NCBI GenBank assembly: GCA_041586735.1
Contig: JBFGZQ010000014.1
Coordinates: 1 to 64,000, forward strand
DNA: 64,000 nt
Reading direction: 5' to 3'
Source: Motiliproteus sp041586735
GTDB taxonomy: Bacteria > Pseudomonadota > Gammaproteobacteria > Pseudomonadales > Balneatricaceae
Below the pieces are notes generated by a model. The model was given only the letters and a program-made list of their open reading frames with translations, did not search any database and was not told the DNA's origin. Position 1 is the first letter of the stretch, and each line of letters starts with the position of its first letter. Shown here piece by piece: positions 56,216 through 64,000 of the stretch. The translations under genes were made by a program, and so were the position numbers.

Positions 56216-56845
56216 ATGACTCAAATCCAGCCCAAGACAACCACACGCGCACAATTGAGACAATCTCTGCGCCAGCAACGCCGCGCACTGACGCCAGCGC
56301 AACAGCGTCAGGCAGCCGCCAGACTGGTGCGAACCCTCAAGCGTCAAGCGCTGTTTATTCGTGCCAAACGAATCGGATTTTACCTGGCCAGTGACGGAGA
56401 GATCTCTGCGTTACCGCTGATCAACGCTGCACTACAGATGGGAAAACAGTGTTTTCTGCCGGTTCTGCACCCGGTCCGTCATAATCGGCTGTGGTTTGCA
56501 CGCTACAGACCCGAATCAGCCTTGGTAAAAAACTGCTACGGCATTGCTGAACCCGATATTCGCCTCGAGCCCCGAGTGCTGCCGCAAACCTTAGATTTAG
56601 TCATGCTACCGCTGGTAGGCTTTGACCCTCAGGGTGGGCGACTAGGGATGGGTGGAGGCTATTATGACCGCACGTTTGCGTTTAAACGTAGGGCCTATAC
56701 GCAGGACGGACGTCCGCCACGAAAGTCTCCGGCGCTAGTCGGACTCGCTCATGAACTGCAGCAACAACCCAAACTAGAACTTGCCGACTGGGACATCCCA
56801 CTGGCGGCGGTCGCCACGGAGCAGCGGCTGTACTGGAGTCGTTAG
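56216..56845 (+). CDS. ygfA: 5-formyltetrahydrofolate cyclo-ligase
   Basis: This ATP-dependent enzyme converts 5-formyl-THF to 5,10-methenyl-THF and clears the inhibitory folate store. The 209-residue protein has an N-terminal basic helix (RAQLRQSLRQQRRAL), the KRIGFYLASDGEISALPL segment (near 55-72) and the ATP-binding LGMGGGYYDRTF near the C-terminal third. It is downstream of 6S RNA and may be processed from the same long transcript, as in E. coli. Its start is 20 bases after the 6S end. Confidence 0.94.
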   Translation: MTQIQPKTTTRAQLRQSLRQQRRALTPAQQRQAAARLVRTLKRQALFIRAKRIGFYLASDGEISALPLINAALQMGKQCFLPVLHPVRHNRLWFARYRPESALVKNCYGIAEPDIRLEPRVLPQTLDLVMLPLVGFDPQGGRLGMGGGYYDRTFAFKRRAYTQDGRPPRKSPALVGLAHELQQQPKLELADWDIPLAAVATEQRLYWSR

Positions 56846-56876
56846 CAAAAACAGCCCCACCGAGGTGCACTCCCTA

Positions 56877-57002
56877 TCAATTCGGAGCCATACCCGACGC
56901 AAAAGCCGCTGTCACAAAACCGGTTTGACTCACCCCCGTGAGGGCAAAGCCAACGATAAACACCAGCACCAATACCAGTACTAAATCCGGTTTTTTATTC
57001 AT
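56877..57002 (-). CDS. 41-residue single-pass membrane peptide (unrecognised)
   Basis: An open frame of 42 codons encodes a peptide starting MNKKPDLVLVLVLVFIVGFA and ending ASGMAPN. A positively charged N-terminus is followed by one strongly hydrophobic helix (about 6-22) and a small polar tail. A GGAG lies about 14 bases upstream of the ATG, which is far for a good ribosome site. It sits 31 bases past ygfA (convergent) and about 166 bases downstream of the symporter-like sensor gene on the same strand. No function can be assigned. The very clean membrane-peptide pattern argues for a real gene. Confidence 0.55.
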   Translation of the reverse strand: MNKKPDLVLVLVLVFIVGFALTGVSQTGFVTAAFASGMAPN

Positions 57003-57168
57003 AGCGCTTTTATAGACTCCTGATTTCGAGGTAATTCGCCGAACGAGGATGGCATATTATTAAAAAAATACAACTCTCCCGCCTCAATAATCCATCCTTT
57101 ATATAACTAATATTAAAAACAGAAGGTTATAAAGAAACGCGTTATTTTAAACTAGGATGAGGCTTATC
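57003..57168. other. AT-rich non-coding segment
   Basis: This stretch is clearly richer in A and T than its surroundings and contains no open frame or recognised site. It lies directly after the truncated sensor gene and before the 41-codon gene. Confidence 0.5.
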
Positions 57169-59808
57169 TTAGAAAGACCTTTGACCCGACTGCCTCACAC
57201 GCCTGAGCTGCGCCTCACTTTCCAGCAACGCTCTTTGAGTCCGATCTCTCTGAATCAAACCACCCAACACATTCGCCACCGCCTCTAGAAAATCAGACTC
57301 ATCCTGCGCGTGCTGATGCCCTGCAGGCAAATACAGAATCATCACCCCTAACAAACGTTTCTCGTAGCTGATCGGAACGGCATAATGACCGTGATCTCGC
57401 ATCCCTTCATAGCAGCGACTATGCCGACAATCTACGCTATCGGCATGAATAACGCTTTGTGTTGCGGCGGCTATACCGCAAACGCAGTAGCCATAATCGA
57501 CGTGATGACACAGCGACTGTATTTCAGGATCTAACCCTTGCTGTACGACCAACTCAAGCTGCTGGCTCTCCTGCTGTGCTAAAAAAACACCCCCCTTAGA
57601 CTCCATCGGCAGCCAACTCGAGCGACTGATCAATGCCAAGGCGCGACCTAAGGCATCCCGCAGCGAGATGGGCTCAAGGGTAATACGCAGCAGCTCATTG
57701 AGCAGCGTTTGCGCCTGCACTGCCCGCTCTAATTTTTGCTCGACCTGCTTACGCATTCGAATTTCAGTCTCACGCTCGACAACACGCGCCTCTAGCTCAT
57801 GTGCATGCTCACGCTGAATCCGCTCACGCGCTTCAAAATAGGAGATCCGCTCCAGTAATTCATCCGGCGTCAACCGCAAATTAGCCAGTATCGAGGCATA
57901 CACCTGACTGACCTGTTCGTGCTCGACCTCGGAATAACTCAAATGCTTTTTCATGGCTTTATGTGAAGCTGCGGTACCCACACTCCCTGCCAGCACGCGC
58001 TCGAGTTCACGATGAAAACGCAACAACTCCCCGGCAGACAGGCTGTCTTTTTCCATCACCCCCAGCCCTTCGGCGATCTGCCTAATTTTACTTCGCGCAA
58101 TCTTTTCACTGAAATACTGCCCGAGCAACCTCTGCGCCTCGGCTAGTTTTTCCGCCTTATCGATATGTCCCGTTTCAGCCGAGTGCTGAATCTCGCCAGC
58201 GGGGCTATAACGCAACGCATGCACATAGGAGCTCGCCATCTCTAGCTCAGACTGCTGCTGCCGCACCAATACCGAGCCCAGAAGATAAGCGGCGCTATTA
58301 AAGAACAACGACCAGAACGCAGCGTGGGTGACCGAATCAAACCGGTCCAAGCCAAACAGTGCTTCGGGCCGCAACCACCAGACGCCCCAAAGGCCATCCG
58401 TTACGATACTAAGAGGCAACTGTCCCGACGCTGCCAGCAGCGGTACCATCAGGGTATAAAACCAGAGGATAAAACCCAGCCCTAATCCCAACAGCGCACC
58501 CGCCTTATTCCCTTTAAGCCAGAACAGGCCGCCGAAAATCGCGGGGACAAACTGCAGCGCCGCGCAGAAACCCAGCATGCCGATATTCACCAGACCACGC
58601 CCTTCGGTTAATTCGCGCGCAAACAGATAACTGATCCATAAAATCCCCGCGATGACCAGCCAGCGCGCAGGCAACAGATAACGCCTGAGCCAAGACAATC
58701 CTGCGATCCGATCGATCAAGGGCACCAGCAGGTGATTGGTGCTCATGGTAGCCAAGGTCACCGAACTGACGATAATCATCCCGGTAGCTGCAGCTAAGCC
58801 GCCTAGAAAAACCAACACCGATAGCGCCTGCTGATCCGCATGCAATGGCAACAACAACACATAAAAATCGGACATCTCATGGGGCAGCCCCACCGCCCTT
58901 CCAGCCGCAGCCAACGGCACCACAAACAGGCTGATCAACAGCAGATAACCCGGCACCAGCCAGATGGCGGTACGAATATGCTGCTCATCAGCATTTTCAA
59001 CCACCGCAGTATGAAATTGGCGAGGCAAAAACAGAATCCCGGCCATCGACACAAACAGCACCGTCATCCAGCGGGTATAGGCGGCCGTATCGCCACTGCC
59101 GACGCGCGTCAACTGCTCTAGATCAGCAGCGGGCAAGGCCGCGAACAGTGCGTCAAATCCCCCGTACAAACCGAAAGTAGCGAACACCCCCACCGCTAAA
59201 AACGCCACCAGCTTGACCACACACTCCACGGCCAAGGCAGCCATCATCCCCTGGTGACGCTCAGTAGGATCCAAGCGCCGCGCTCCGAACAGCACCGTAA
59301 AGGTGATCAACAATCCGGCGGTCCATAATCCAAGGCCATCCCAATCCAGATTAGAGGTCGATCCACCGGTCATAATGCTAAAACTACTGACCACGGCTTT
59401 AAACTGAATGGCGATATAGGGCAGCGTACCCAACAGCGCAATCAGGGTAACAATCATCGCCACGCCCTGAGAGCGGTCATAGCGAGCCGAGATAAAATCG
59501 GCAATGCTAGTGATATTGCGCTGCTCTTTAATCCGTACAATTTTACGCAGCACCACCCACCACAAGCCGATCATCAGCGTCGGACCTAAATAGGTAGGCA
59601 AATACGCCAGACCCGCCCGCGACGCCACACCGACGCTGCCATAAAAGGTCCAGGAGGTGCAGTAAACGGTGATCGACAGGGCATACACCCAAGGCCTGCT
59701 CGAGAGATATTGCGAGATTCTCGGGGTTCGCTCAACAACCTGGGCAATAGCGAACAGGATCGCCATATAGGCCAAAAAGATCAAAACAACACTACCGGCA
59801 CTAAACAT
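57169..59808 (-). CDS. SSS-family transporter-like sensor with STAC and GAF domains, no kinase
   Basis: This 879-residue protein has about 13 membrane helices of the sodium:solute symporter fold (1-530), with SSS segments such as ITVYCTSWTFYGSVG and ISARYDRSQG. A STAC-like helical domain follows (about 545-625, ending LERVLAGSVGTAASHKAM), then a coiled coil (640-700) and a GAF domain (715-855) with a Cys/His cluster (GYCVCGIAA, DCRHSRCYEGMRDHGHY). Relatives such as CbrA or NahK/ErcS' continue into PAS and histidine-kinase domains. Here the protein stops after the linker helix LLESEAQLRRV. It may sense a solute or work through another protein. It starts six bases after the 58-codon gene. Confidence 0.8.
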   Translation of the reverse strand: MFSAGSVVLIFLAYMAILFAIAQVVERTPRISQYLSSRPWVYALSITVYCTSWTFYGSVGVASRAGLAYLPTYLGPTLMIGLWWVVLRKIVRIKEQRNITSIADFISARYDRSQGVAMIVTLIALLGTLPYIAIQFKAVVSSFSIMTGGSTSNLDWDGLGLWTAGLLITFTVLFGARRLDPTERHQGMMAALAVECVVKLVAFLAVGVFATFGLYGGFDALFAALPAADLEQLTRVGSGDTAAYTRWMTVLFVSMAGILFLPRQFHTAVVENADEQHIRTAIWLVPGYLLLISLFVVPLAAAGRAVGLPHEMSDFYVLLLPLHADQQALSVLVFLGGLAAATGMIIVSSVTLATMSTNHLLVPLIDRIAGLSWLRRYLLPARWLVIAGILWISYLFARELTEGRGLVNIGMLGFCAALQFVPAIFGGLFWLKGNKAGALLGLGLGFILWFYTLMVPLLAASGQLPLSIVTDGLWGVWWLRPEALFGLDRFDSVTHAAFWSLFFNSAAYLLGSVLVRQQQSELEMASSYVHALRYSPAGEIQHSAETGHIDKAEKLAEAQRLLGQYFSEKIARSKIRQIAEGLGVMEKDSLSAGELLRFHRELERVLAGSVGTAASHKAMKKHLSYSEVEHEQVSQVYASILANLRLTPDELLERISYFEARERIQREHAHELEARVVERETEIRMRKQVEQKLERAVQAQTLLNELLRITLEPISLRDALGRALALISRSSWLPMESKGGVFLAQQESQQLELVVQQGLDPEIQSLCHHVDYGYCVCGIAAATQSVIHADSVDCRHSRCYEGMRDHGHYAVPISYEKRLLGVMILYLPAGHQHAQDESDFLEAVANVLGGLIQRDRTQRALLESEAQLRRVRQSGQRSF

Positions 59809-59814
59809 ATGCGC

Positions 59815-59991
59815 TCACCGGACGCTGCGGAATATCAGAAAATAGAGCGCCACTAGCACCGCCCAAGCGCCAAAAAAATAGCTCAAGCGACCCACTGGAG
59901 GTAACGAGCGAGCAATCTCCATTAACGGCCAGCCAAAAAATAGCACGCCCGCAATACATACCAGGATCGGAACTTCAGGTTTTTCCAGCAC
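59815..59991 (-). CDS. 58-residue two-helix membrane protein (CbrX-like partner)
   Basis: A GTG-started frame with a good GGAG site seven bases upstream encodes a small protein beginning MLEKPEVPILVCIAGVLFFG. Two hydrophobic helices (about 8-24 and 38-54) flank a short loop, and it ends FLIFRSVR. The stop codon is six bases before the ATG of the symporter-like sensor, so the pair is almost certainly cotranscribed. In Pseudomonas a small membrane gene, cbrX, similarly precedes the SSS-type sensor cbrA. Similarity is positional and structural; homology was not tested. Confidence 0.72.
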   Translation of the reverse strand: MLEKPEVPILVCIAGVLFFGWPLMEIARSLPPVGRLSYFFGAWAVLVALYFLIFRSVR

Positions 59992-60090
59992 TGCTGCTCT
60001 CCAACTAACTGTTCGGTGTCAGAATGCGTTGCGGATCAGTCCATTCGGCGGCTAAGACTATCAGCCGACAACCAACACCTACCTACTACT

Positions 60091-60112
60091 TTAGGGTAGC
60101 CAATCACCCTAA
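60091..60112. repeat. Inverted repeat upstream of the CbrX-like gene
   Basis: A perfect 7-base inverted repeat TTAGGGT / ACCCTAA with an 8-base spacer lies in the 163-base gap between the AEC permease stop and the small membrane gene. No T run follows in either direction, so an operator or a weak stem-loop is equally possible. Confidence 0.4.
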
Positions 60113-60154
60113 CAACCACCTAGACAGTAGCCGGGCAAGCCCAGAGGCATCCAT

Positions 60155-61078
60155 TCAGCCTAGAAAATGGATAACTAACGGCAGGGTCGCCGCGGCCAGC
60201 AGGGTCTGCAGGGTGATCATAGCGGCCATCAGCGATGCATCACCGCCCAGCTGACGCGCCAGAATATAGGCCGAGGGCGCGGTCGGCAGCGATACAAAAA
60301 TCAGCAACACCAGGGTAGCCTCAGGTGGCAACTCCAATAACATCGCTAACAGCGCAAAACAGAGGGGATACAACAGCAGTTTTAGCAGACAGCTCCCCCA
60401 GAGGGCAGCGCCCCCAGAACGCAGCGCCTTGAAATTCAATCCTACACCCACCGCCAGTAACCCCAACGGCAAGGCCATCTTACTGAGCAGTTCGAGTACC
60501 GGCACCAGCGGCGATGGCATCCCCACCCCAGACAGATTAAGCACCCCACCCAACGCGCAGGCCATTATCAGCGGATTTTTCAGTAGCGGCAGCCACAATC
60601 CACGCCAACGGTCGGCCCCTGAGCGGCCGCTAACGATAAAGACCGTGACACAGGCGATATTAACCAGCGGGATCGTCAGCCCCAAAAACAGTGCGCCCCA
60701 TAAAATGCCTTGCTCACCGAATAACTCGGCGGCTGCAGCCAGGCCGACATAGGTATTAAAGCGGATGCTGCCCTGAAATAGCGAACTGAGCGCAGGCATT
60801 GCCAATCCCAGCGTACGCGCCAACAGCAGTGTCACCAGCACCATCGCCAGCAACGCCAGCAGCAGCGCCAAGACCACCTGCCCGACCCCCGATGACGGCA
60901 GTGTCGCGGTAGATAGCGTCAACACCAGTAACACCGGAAACAGCAGGTAGTAGGTAAAGCGCTCGGCCAATGGCCAAAACTCAGCACCCGGAAAATTAGC
61001 CCGGCGCAGCCCGACCCCAAGCACAACCATGACAAATACCGGGCCCAGCGCGGCGAGAATGGAGAACAGTTCACTCAT
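60155..61078 (-). CDS. AEC family transporter
   Basis: This 307-residue membrane protein has about ten helices and belongs to the auxin efflux carrier family, which includes bacterial malonate/dicarboxylate permeases. Features are the N-terminal LGPVFVMVVLGVGLRRANF, a central FNTYVGLAAAAELFG (conserved N-x-x-x-G region, near 100-115) and a C-terminal LPTAPSAYILARQLGGD. The ATG at 61078 was chosen over an upstream frame extension that lacks membrane character. The substrate is unknown. Confidence 0.88.
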   Translation of the reverse strand: MSELFSILAALGPVFVMVVLGVGLRRANFPGAEFWPLAERFTYYLLFPVLLVLTLSTATLPSSGVGQVVLALLLALLAMVLVTLLLARTLGLAMPALSSLFQGSIRFNTYVGLAAAAELFGEQGILWGALFLGLTIPLVNIACVTVFIVSGRSGADRWRGLWLPLLKNPLIMACALGGVLNLSGVGMPSPLVPVLELLSKMALPLGLLAVGVGLNFKALRSGGAALWGSCLLKLLLYPLCFALLAMLLELPPEATLVLLIFVSLPTAPSAYILARQLGGDASLMAAMITLQTLLAAATLPLVIHFLG

Positions 61079-61187
61079 AATTCGTTCGTAACTCCAGCGC
61101 CCTAAAAGTCGTATCGTTGCAGCAGAGTCGGGCAGGGGCATAGAATGCAGTAATTATCCGTCAAACAACAGCTACCAAGGAGTAACC

Positions 61188-61715
61188 ATGAGAACTTCTC
61201 TGATACTGACCGCCATCGGCCCCGACAAACCCGGATTGGTCGAACTGCTATCCACCACCCTGGCAACACACCACGCCAACTGGCAGCAAAGCAACATGTC
61301 CAGATTGGCGGGGCAGTTTGCAGGCATCCTGATCGCCAGCGTGGACACCGATCGGGTTGAGACGCTGCTCAAGGCACTCGACGGACTCGACGGCAGAGGC
61401 CTTAAGGTCAGCGTGGTCACCGAAGCCGATGACGGCACCACGGCTCCAAGCCAGGTTAAAGGCCAGACACTGACACTGGCGCTGGTCGGACACGACAAGG
61501 CGGGGATTGTTCGCGACATCTCCCGCGTCCTGGCGGAGTTCAACATCAGCGTCGACGAGCTGGCCACCGAAGTCGTCAGCGGCTCGATGTCGGCCGAACT
61601 GTTATTTAAAGCGGAAGCCTCGCTGCGAGTACCCGAGGGTACGGATCTGGATGATCTGCAGGAGCGCCTGGAGGCGATCGCCTCAGATCTGATGGTCGAC
61701 TTGACCCTGAGCTAA
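61188..61715 (+). CDS. gcvR: GcvR-like ACT-domain regulator
   Basis: This 175-residue protein consists of two ACT domains (about 3-80 and 90-170). The first opens SLILTAIGPDKPGLVELLS and the second LTLALVGHDKAGIVRDISRVLAEFNISVDEL. In E. coli GcvR binds GcvA and represses gcvTHP when glycine is scarce. A strong ribosome site (AAGGAG) precedes the ATG. gcvH is encoded at 50119, but no gcvA was seen in the window. Confidence 0.83.
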   Translation: MRTSLILTAIGPDKPGLVELLSTTLATHHANWQQSNMSRLAGQFAGILIASVDTDRVETLLKALDGLDGRGLKVSVVTEADDGTTAPSQVKGQTLTLALVGHDKAGIVRDISRVLAEFNISVDELATEVVSGSMSAELLFKAEASLRVPEGTDLDDLQERLEAIASDLMVDLTLS

Positions 61716-61837
61716 CGCCTAGATGAGTAAGATCTACAGAAGCTGGAGCTAAAGATCGGGGTTACGCCCGCCGCTTCAGCTCCACTAGCCAGTATTCACC
61801 GCGCTACATTGTCGTAACAACGACTTCCGACAGGCTG

Positions 61838-63226
61838 CTAGCGCGCCTCAAGCAGCGTCCGTGCCCGCACGACCGCGGCACGAACCTGATTCGGCGCGGT
61901 ACCACCAATATGATCACGCGCCGCCACCGAGCCCTCCAACGTCAGCACCTCAAACACATCTGCGTTAATTTGGCCGGAGAACTGGCGTAGCTCATCCAGA
62001 CTCATCTCTCCCAGATCTTTGCCTTGCTGGATACCGTAAGCGACCGATTTACCGACGACCTCATGGGCATCTCGGAACGCCACACCCTGGCGCACCAGGT
62101 AATCAGCCAGGTCGGTCGCAGTTGAAAAGCCGCGCAGGGCCGCCTCGCGCATCTTGTCTTTCTTGGGTGTAATCGCCGGAATCATATCGGCATAGGCGCG
62201 CAAACAGCCCTGCAGGGTGTCAATCACGTCAAACAGCGGCTCTTTGTCCTCCTGGTTATCCTTGTTGTAGGCCAGCGGTTGCGACTTCATCAACATCAAT
62301 AACGACACCAGATGACCGGTAACCCGGCCGCTCTTACCGCGCACCAGCTCGGGCACATCGGGGTTCTTTTTCTGCGGCATAATCGACGAACCGGTGCAGA
62401 AGCGATCGGGCAGATTGATAAAGTCGAACTGCGCCGAGGTCCAGAGCACCAGCTCTTCGGAGGCACGTGACAGGTGGGTCATGATCAAACTGGCGGCGGC
62501 GCAGAACTCGATGGCAAAATCACGATCACTGACCGAATCCAGCGAGTTTTCACTAGGGCGCTCGAAACCTAGCAGCTCGGCGGTGTAGTGGCGGTCAATG
62601 GGGTAGGTGGTACCCGCCAGCGCCGCGGCACCCAGCGGCATGATATTGACCCGCTTCAGACAGTCCTGGAGGCGGCCATAATCACGCTGCAGCATCTCAA
62701 ACCACGCCAGCAGGTGATGCCCAAAGGTCACCGGCTGAGCCGTCTGCAGGTGGGTAAATCCAGGCATAATCGTATCGGCTTCGCGCTCGGCAACCGCTAA
62801 CAACCCCTGCTGCAGCCGGGTCAACTCAGACAGAATCAACACCATCTCATCGCGAAGATAGAGGCGAATATCGGTAGCGACCTGGTCGTTACGCGAACGT
62901 CCGGTATGCAGTTTTTTACCGGTGATGCCAATTTTCTCGGTCAGCGCGGCCTCGATATTCATATGCACATCTTCAAGCACCTCCGACCACTCGAACTCGC
63001 CACGCTCGATCTCGTCCTGAACCTCTTGCAGCCCAGCGATAATGGCATCACGTTCGGTTTCAGTCAGCACACCGACTTTAGTCAGCATCTTGGCGTGCGC
63101 CACGGATCCCTGAATATCCTGGCGATACATCCGCTGATCAAAATCTACGGAGGCGGTAAAGCGCGCTACGAAGGCGTCGGTGGGCTCGTTGAAACGACCG
63201 CCCCACTGCTGGTTAGTTTTGGACAT
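61838..63226 (-). CDS. argH: Argininosuccinate lyase
   Basis: ArgH cleaves argininosuccinate to arginine and fumarate, the last step of arginine synthesis. The 462-residue protein has the superfamily signature GSSIMPQKKNPD (near 278-289, with the catalytic Ser), the GRSRNDQVATD segment (near 110-120) and TAQPVTFGHH (near 160). It is divergent from hemC with 158 bases between them, as in Pseudomonas. argB is at the other end of the window, so the arg genes are scattered. Confidence 0.98.
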   Translation of the reverse strand: MSKTNQQWGGRFNEPTDAFVARFTASVDFDQRMYRQDIQGSVAHAKMLTKVGVLTETERDAIIAGLQEVQDEIERGEFEWSEVLEDVHMNIEAALTEKIGITGKKLHTGRSRNDQVATDIRLYLRDEMVLILSELTRLQQGLLAVAEREADTIMPGFTHLQTAQPVTFGHHLLAWFEMLQRDYGRLQDCLKRVNIMPLGAAALAGTTYPIDRHYTAELLGFERPSENSLDSVSDRDFAIEFCAAASLIMTHLSRASEELVLWTSAQFDFINLPDRFCTGSSIMPQKKNPDVPELVRGKSGRVTGHLVSLLMLMKSQPLAYNKDNQEDKEPLFDVIDTLQGCLRAYADMIPAITPKKDKMREAALRGFSTATDLADYLVRQGVAFRDAHEVVGKSVAYGIQQGKDLGEMSLDELRQFSGQINADVFEVLTLEGSVAARDHIGGTAPNQVRAAVVRARTLLEAR

Positions 63227-63384
63227 ATGGATTGCCTGACCTCGATGGCTACAGCCTTACGGCTTAAAAATGTAGCCGCATTATACAGTGCCAGGCCCCG
63301 CTTCGCGATGCCGTAGCACTGTAGCTTTGGGGTCATTCTGGTACACTTCGGGCACTTTTTACCATGATGGACGAGACCCCAGCT

Positions 63385-64000
63385 ATGAGCGCCAACCCGA
63401 TCCGTATCGCCACCCGCAAGAGCCCACTAGCCCTGTGGCAAGCCGAATTCATCAAAGCCGAACTAGAAGCGGCGCATCCTGGCTTGAAGGTCGAGCTGCA
63501 CGGCATCGTATCCAAAGGTGATAAAATTCTTGACGCGCCGCTGTCTAAAGTCGGCGGCAAAGGGCTGTTCGTCAAAGAGCTTGAGCAGTCGCTACTAGCC
63601 AATGAAACCGATATTGCCGTGCACTCGATGAAGGACGTCCCGATGGACTTCCCCGCAGGCCTGGGTCTTGCCATCATCTGCGAGCGCGAAACCCCTACCG
63701 ATGCCTTCGTCAGCAACACCTATAACAATCTCGACGAACTGCCCCAGGGCGCCATCGTCGGCACCTCGAGCCTGCGCCGTGAAACCCAGCTGCGTGAACT
63801 GCGCCCGGATCTGCAGATCAACTTTCTCCGCGGTAACGTCAACACCCGGCTGGCTAAACTCGATGCCGGCGAATATGACGCCATCATTCTCGCATCTGCA
63901 GGACTGATCCGGCTAAACATGGCCGAGCGTATCAAGACCCAACTCGCCGACACCCTCAGCCTGCCCGCTGGCGGCCAAGGCGCCGTCGGCGTAGAGTGTC
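63385..64000 (+). CDS. hemC: Porphobilinogen deaminase (partial, 3' end beyond window)
   Basis: HemC joins four porphobilinogens into hydroxymethylbilane for heme and siroheme. About 205 codons are visible, from MSANPIRIATRKSPLALWQA to PAGGQGAVGVEC at the right edge. Conserved segments are KGDKILDAPLSKVGGKGLFVKELE, DIAVHSMKDVP (with the catalytic Asp) and GTSSLRRETQL. The dipyrromethane-cofactor Cys lies beyond the window. In-frame ATGs at 63364 and 63367 are alternatives, but neither has a good ribosome site, and the chosen start matches family N-termini. Confidence 0.96.
   Translation, partial: MSANPIRIATRKSPLALWQAEFIKAELEAAHPGLKVELHGIVSKGDKILDAPLSKVGGKGLFVKELEQSLLANETDIAVHSMKDVPMDFPAGLGLAIICERETPTDAFVSNTYNNLDELPQGAIVGTSSLRRETQLRELRPDLQINFLRGNVNTRLAKLDAGEYDAIILASAGLIRLNMAERIKTQLADTLSLPAGGQGAVGVEC

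Noticed and set aside
61716..61837. Stem TGGAGCT / AGCTCCA between gcvR and argH as a terminator
   Set aside because: The loop is large and no T run follows in either direction.

Overview
The window is chromosomal DNA from a gammaproteobacterium. Gene content and order resemble Pseudomonas and the marine Oceanospirillales. Evidence includes the rpmB-rpmG / radC / coaBC-dut-algC-argB-slmA block, the thrB-DUF2782-polA block, the birA-coaX-SPOR-tRNA-secE-nusG-rplKAJL-rpoBC-rpsLG-fusA-tuf block, the thyA-lgt-ptsP-rppH block and the pepP-ubiH-ubiI / zapA-6S RNA-ygfA block. An exact genus cannot be named from sequence alone. No insertion sequence, prophage, integron or CRISPR array was seen; the window is almost entirely core genome.

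Layout. 1-448: leader and tandem promoters of an rRNA operon whose 16S gene lies just left of base 1 on the minus strand. 449-8426: thiD, mutM, rpmG-rpmB and radC on the minus strand, then coaBC-dut-algC-argB-slmA on the plus strand. 8509-16046: a large PAS/GAF/GGDEF/EAL protein, uvrD, ppiC, thrB and a DUF2782 protein. 16186-19383: polA and a 444-base spacer with a candidate small RNA and several terminators. 19384-36840: the transcription/translation supercluster on the minus strand (tuf, fusA, rpsG, rpsL, rpoC, rpoB, rplL, rplJ, rplA, rplK, nusG, secE and five tRNA genes). 36841-42307: SPOR protein, coaX, birA, folA, thyA, lgt and a TauE/SafE permease. 42388-49967: NRDE protein, orphan histidine kinase, ptsP-rppH, a HAD phosphatase and rlmI. 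50119-56845: gcvH, ubiI, ubiH, pepP, ygfB, then TIGR02449-type gene, zapA, 6S RNA and ygfA. 56877-61078: a 41-codon membrane-peptide gene, a symporter-like sensor without a kinase domain, its 58-codon upstream partner, and an AEC permease. 61188-64000: gcvR, argH and the start of hemC.

Functionally the window covers ribosome and RNA polymerase synthesis with its known cis-control elements (L10 leader, rplL-rpoB attenuator, str promoter). It also covers cofactor routes (CoA, thiamine, biotin, ubiquinone, heme, folate/thymidylate), DNA repair (mutM, uvrD, polA, radC) and division control (slmA, zapA).

The most unusual points are these. The SSS-STAC-GAF protein ends where a kinase or PAS domain would normally begin and is flanked by two tiny membrane-protein genes. 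The str operon ends at tuf with polA convergent to it instead of continuing into the S10 operon. The usual second tuf gene between tRNA-Thr and tRNA-Trp is missing. A histidine kinase and ptsP overlap tail-to-tail by 137 bases. A candidate sRNA lies at the Spot 42/ErsA position after polA.
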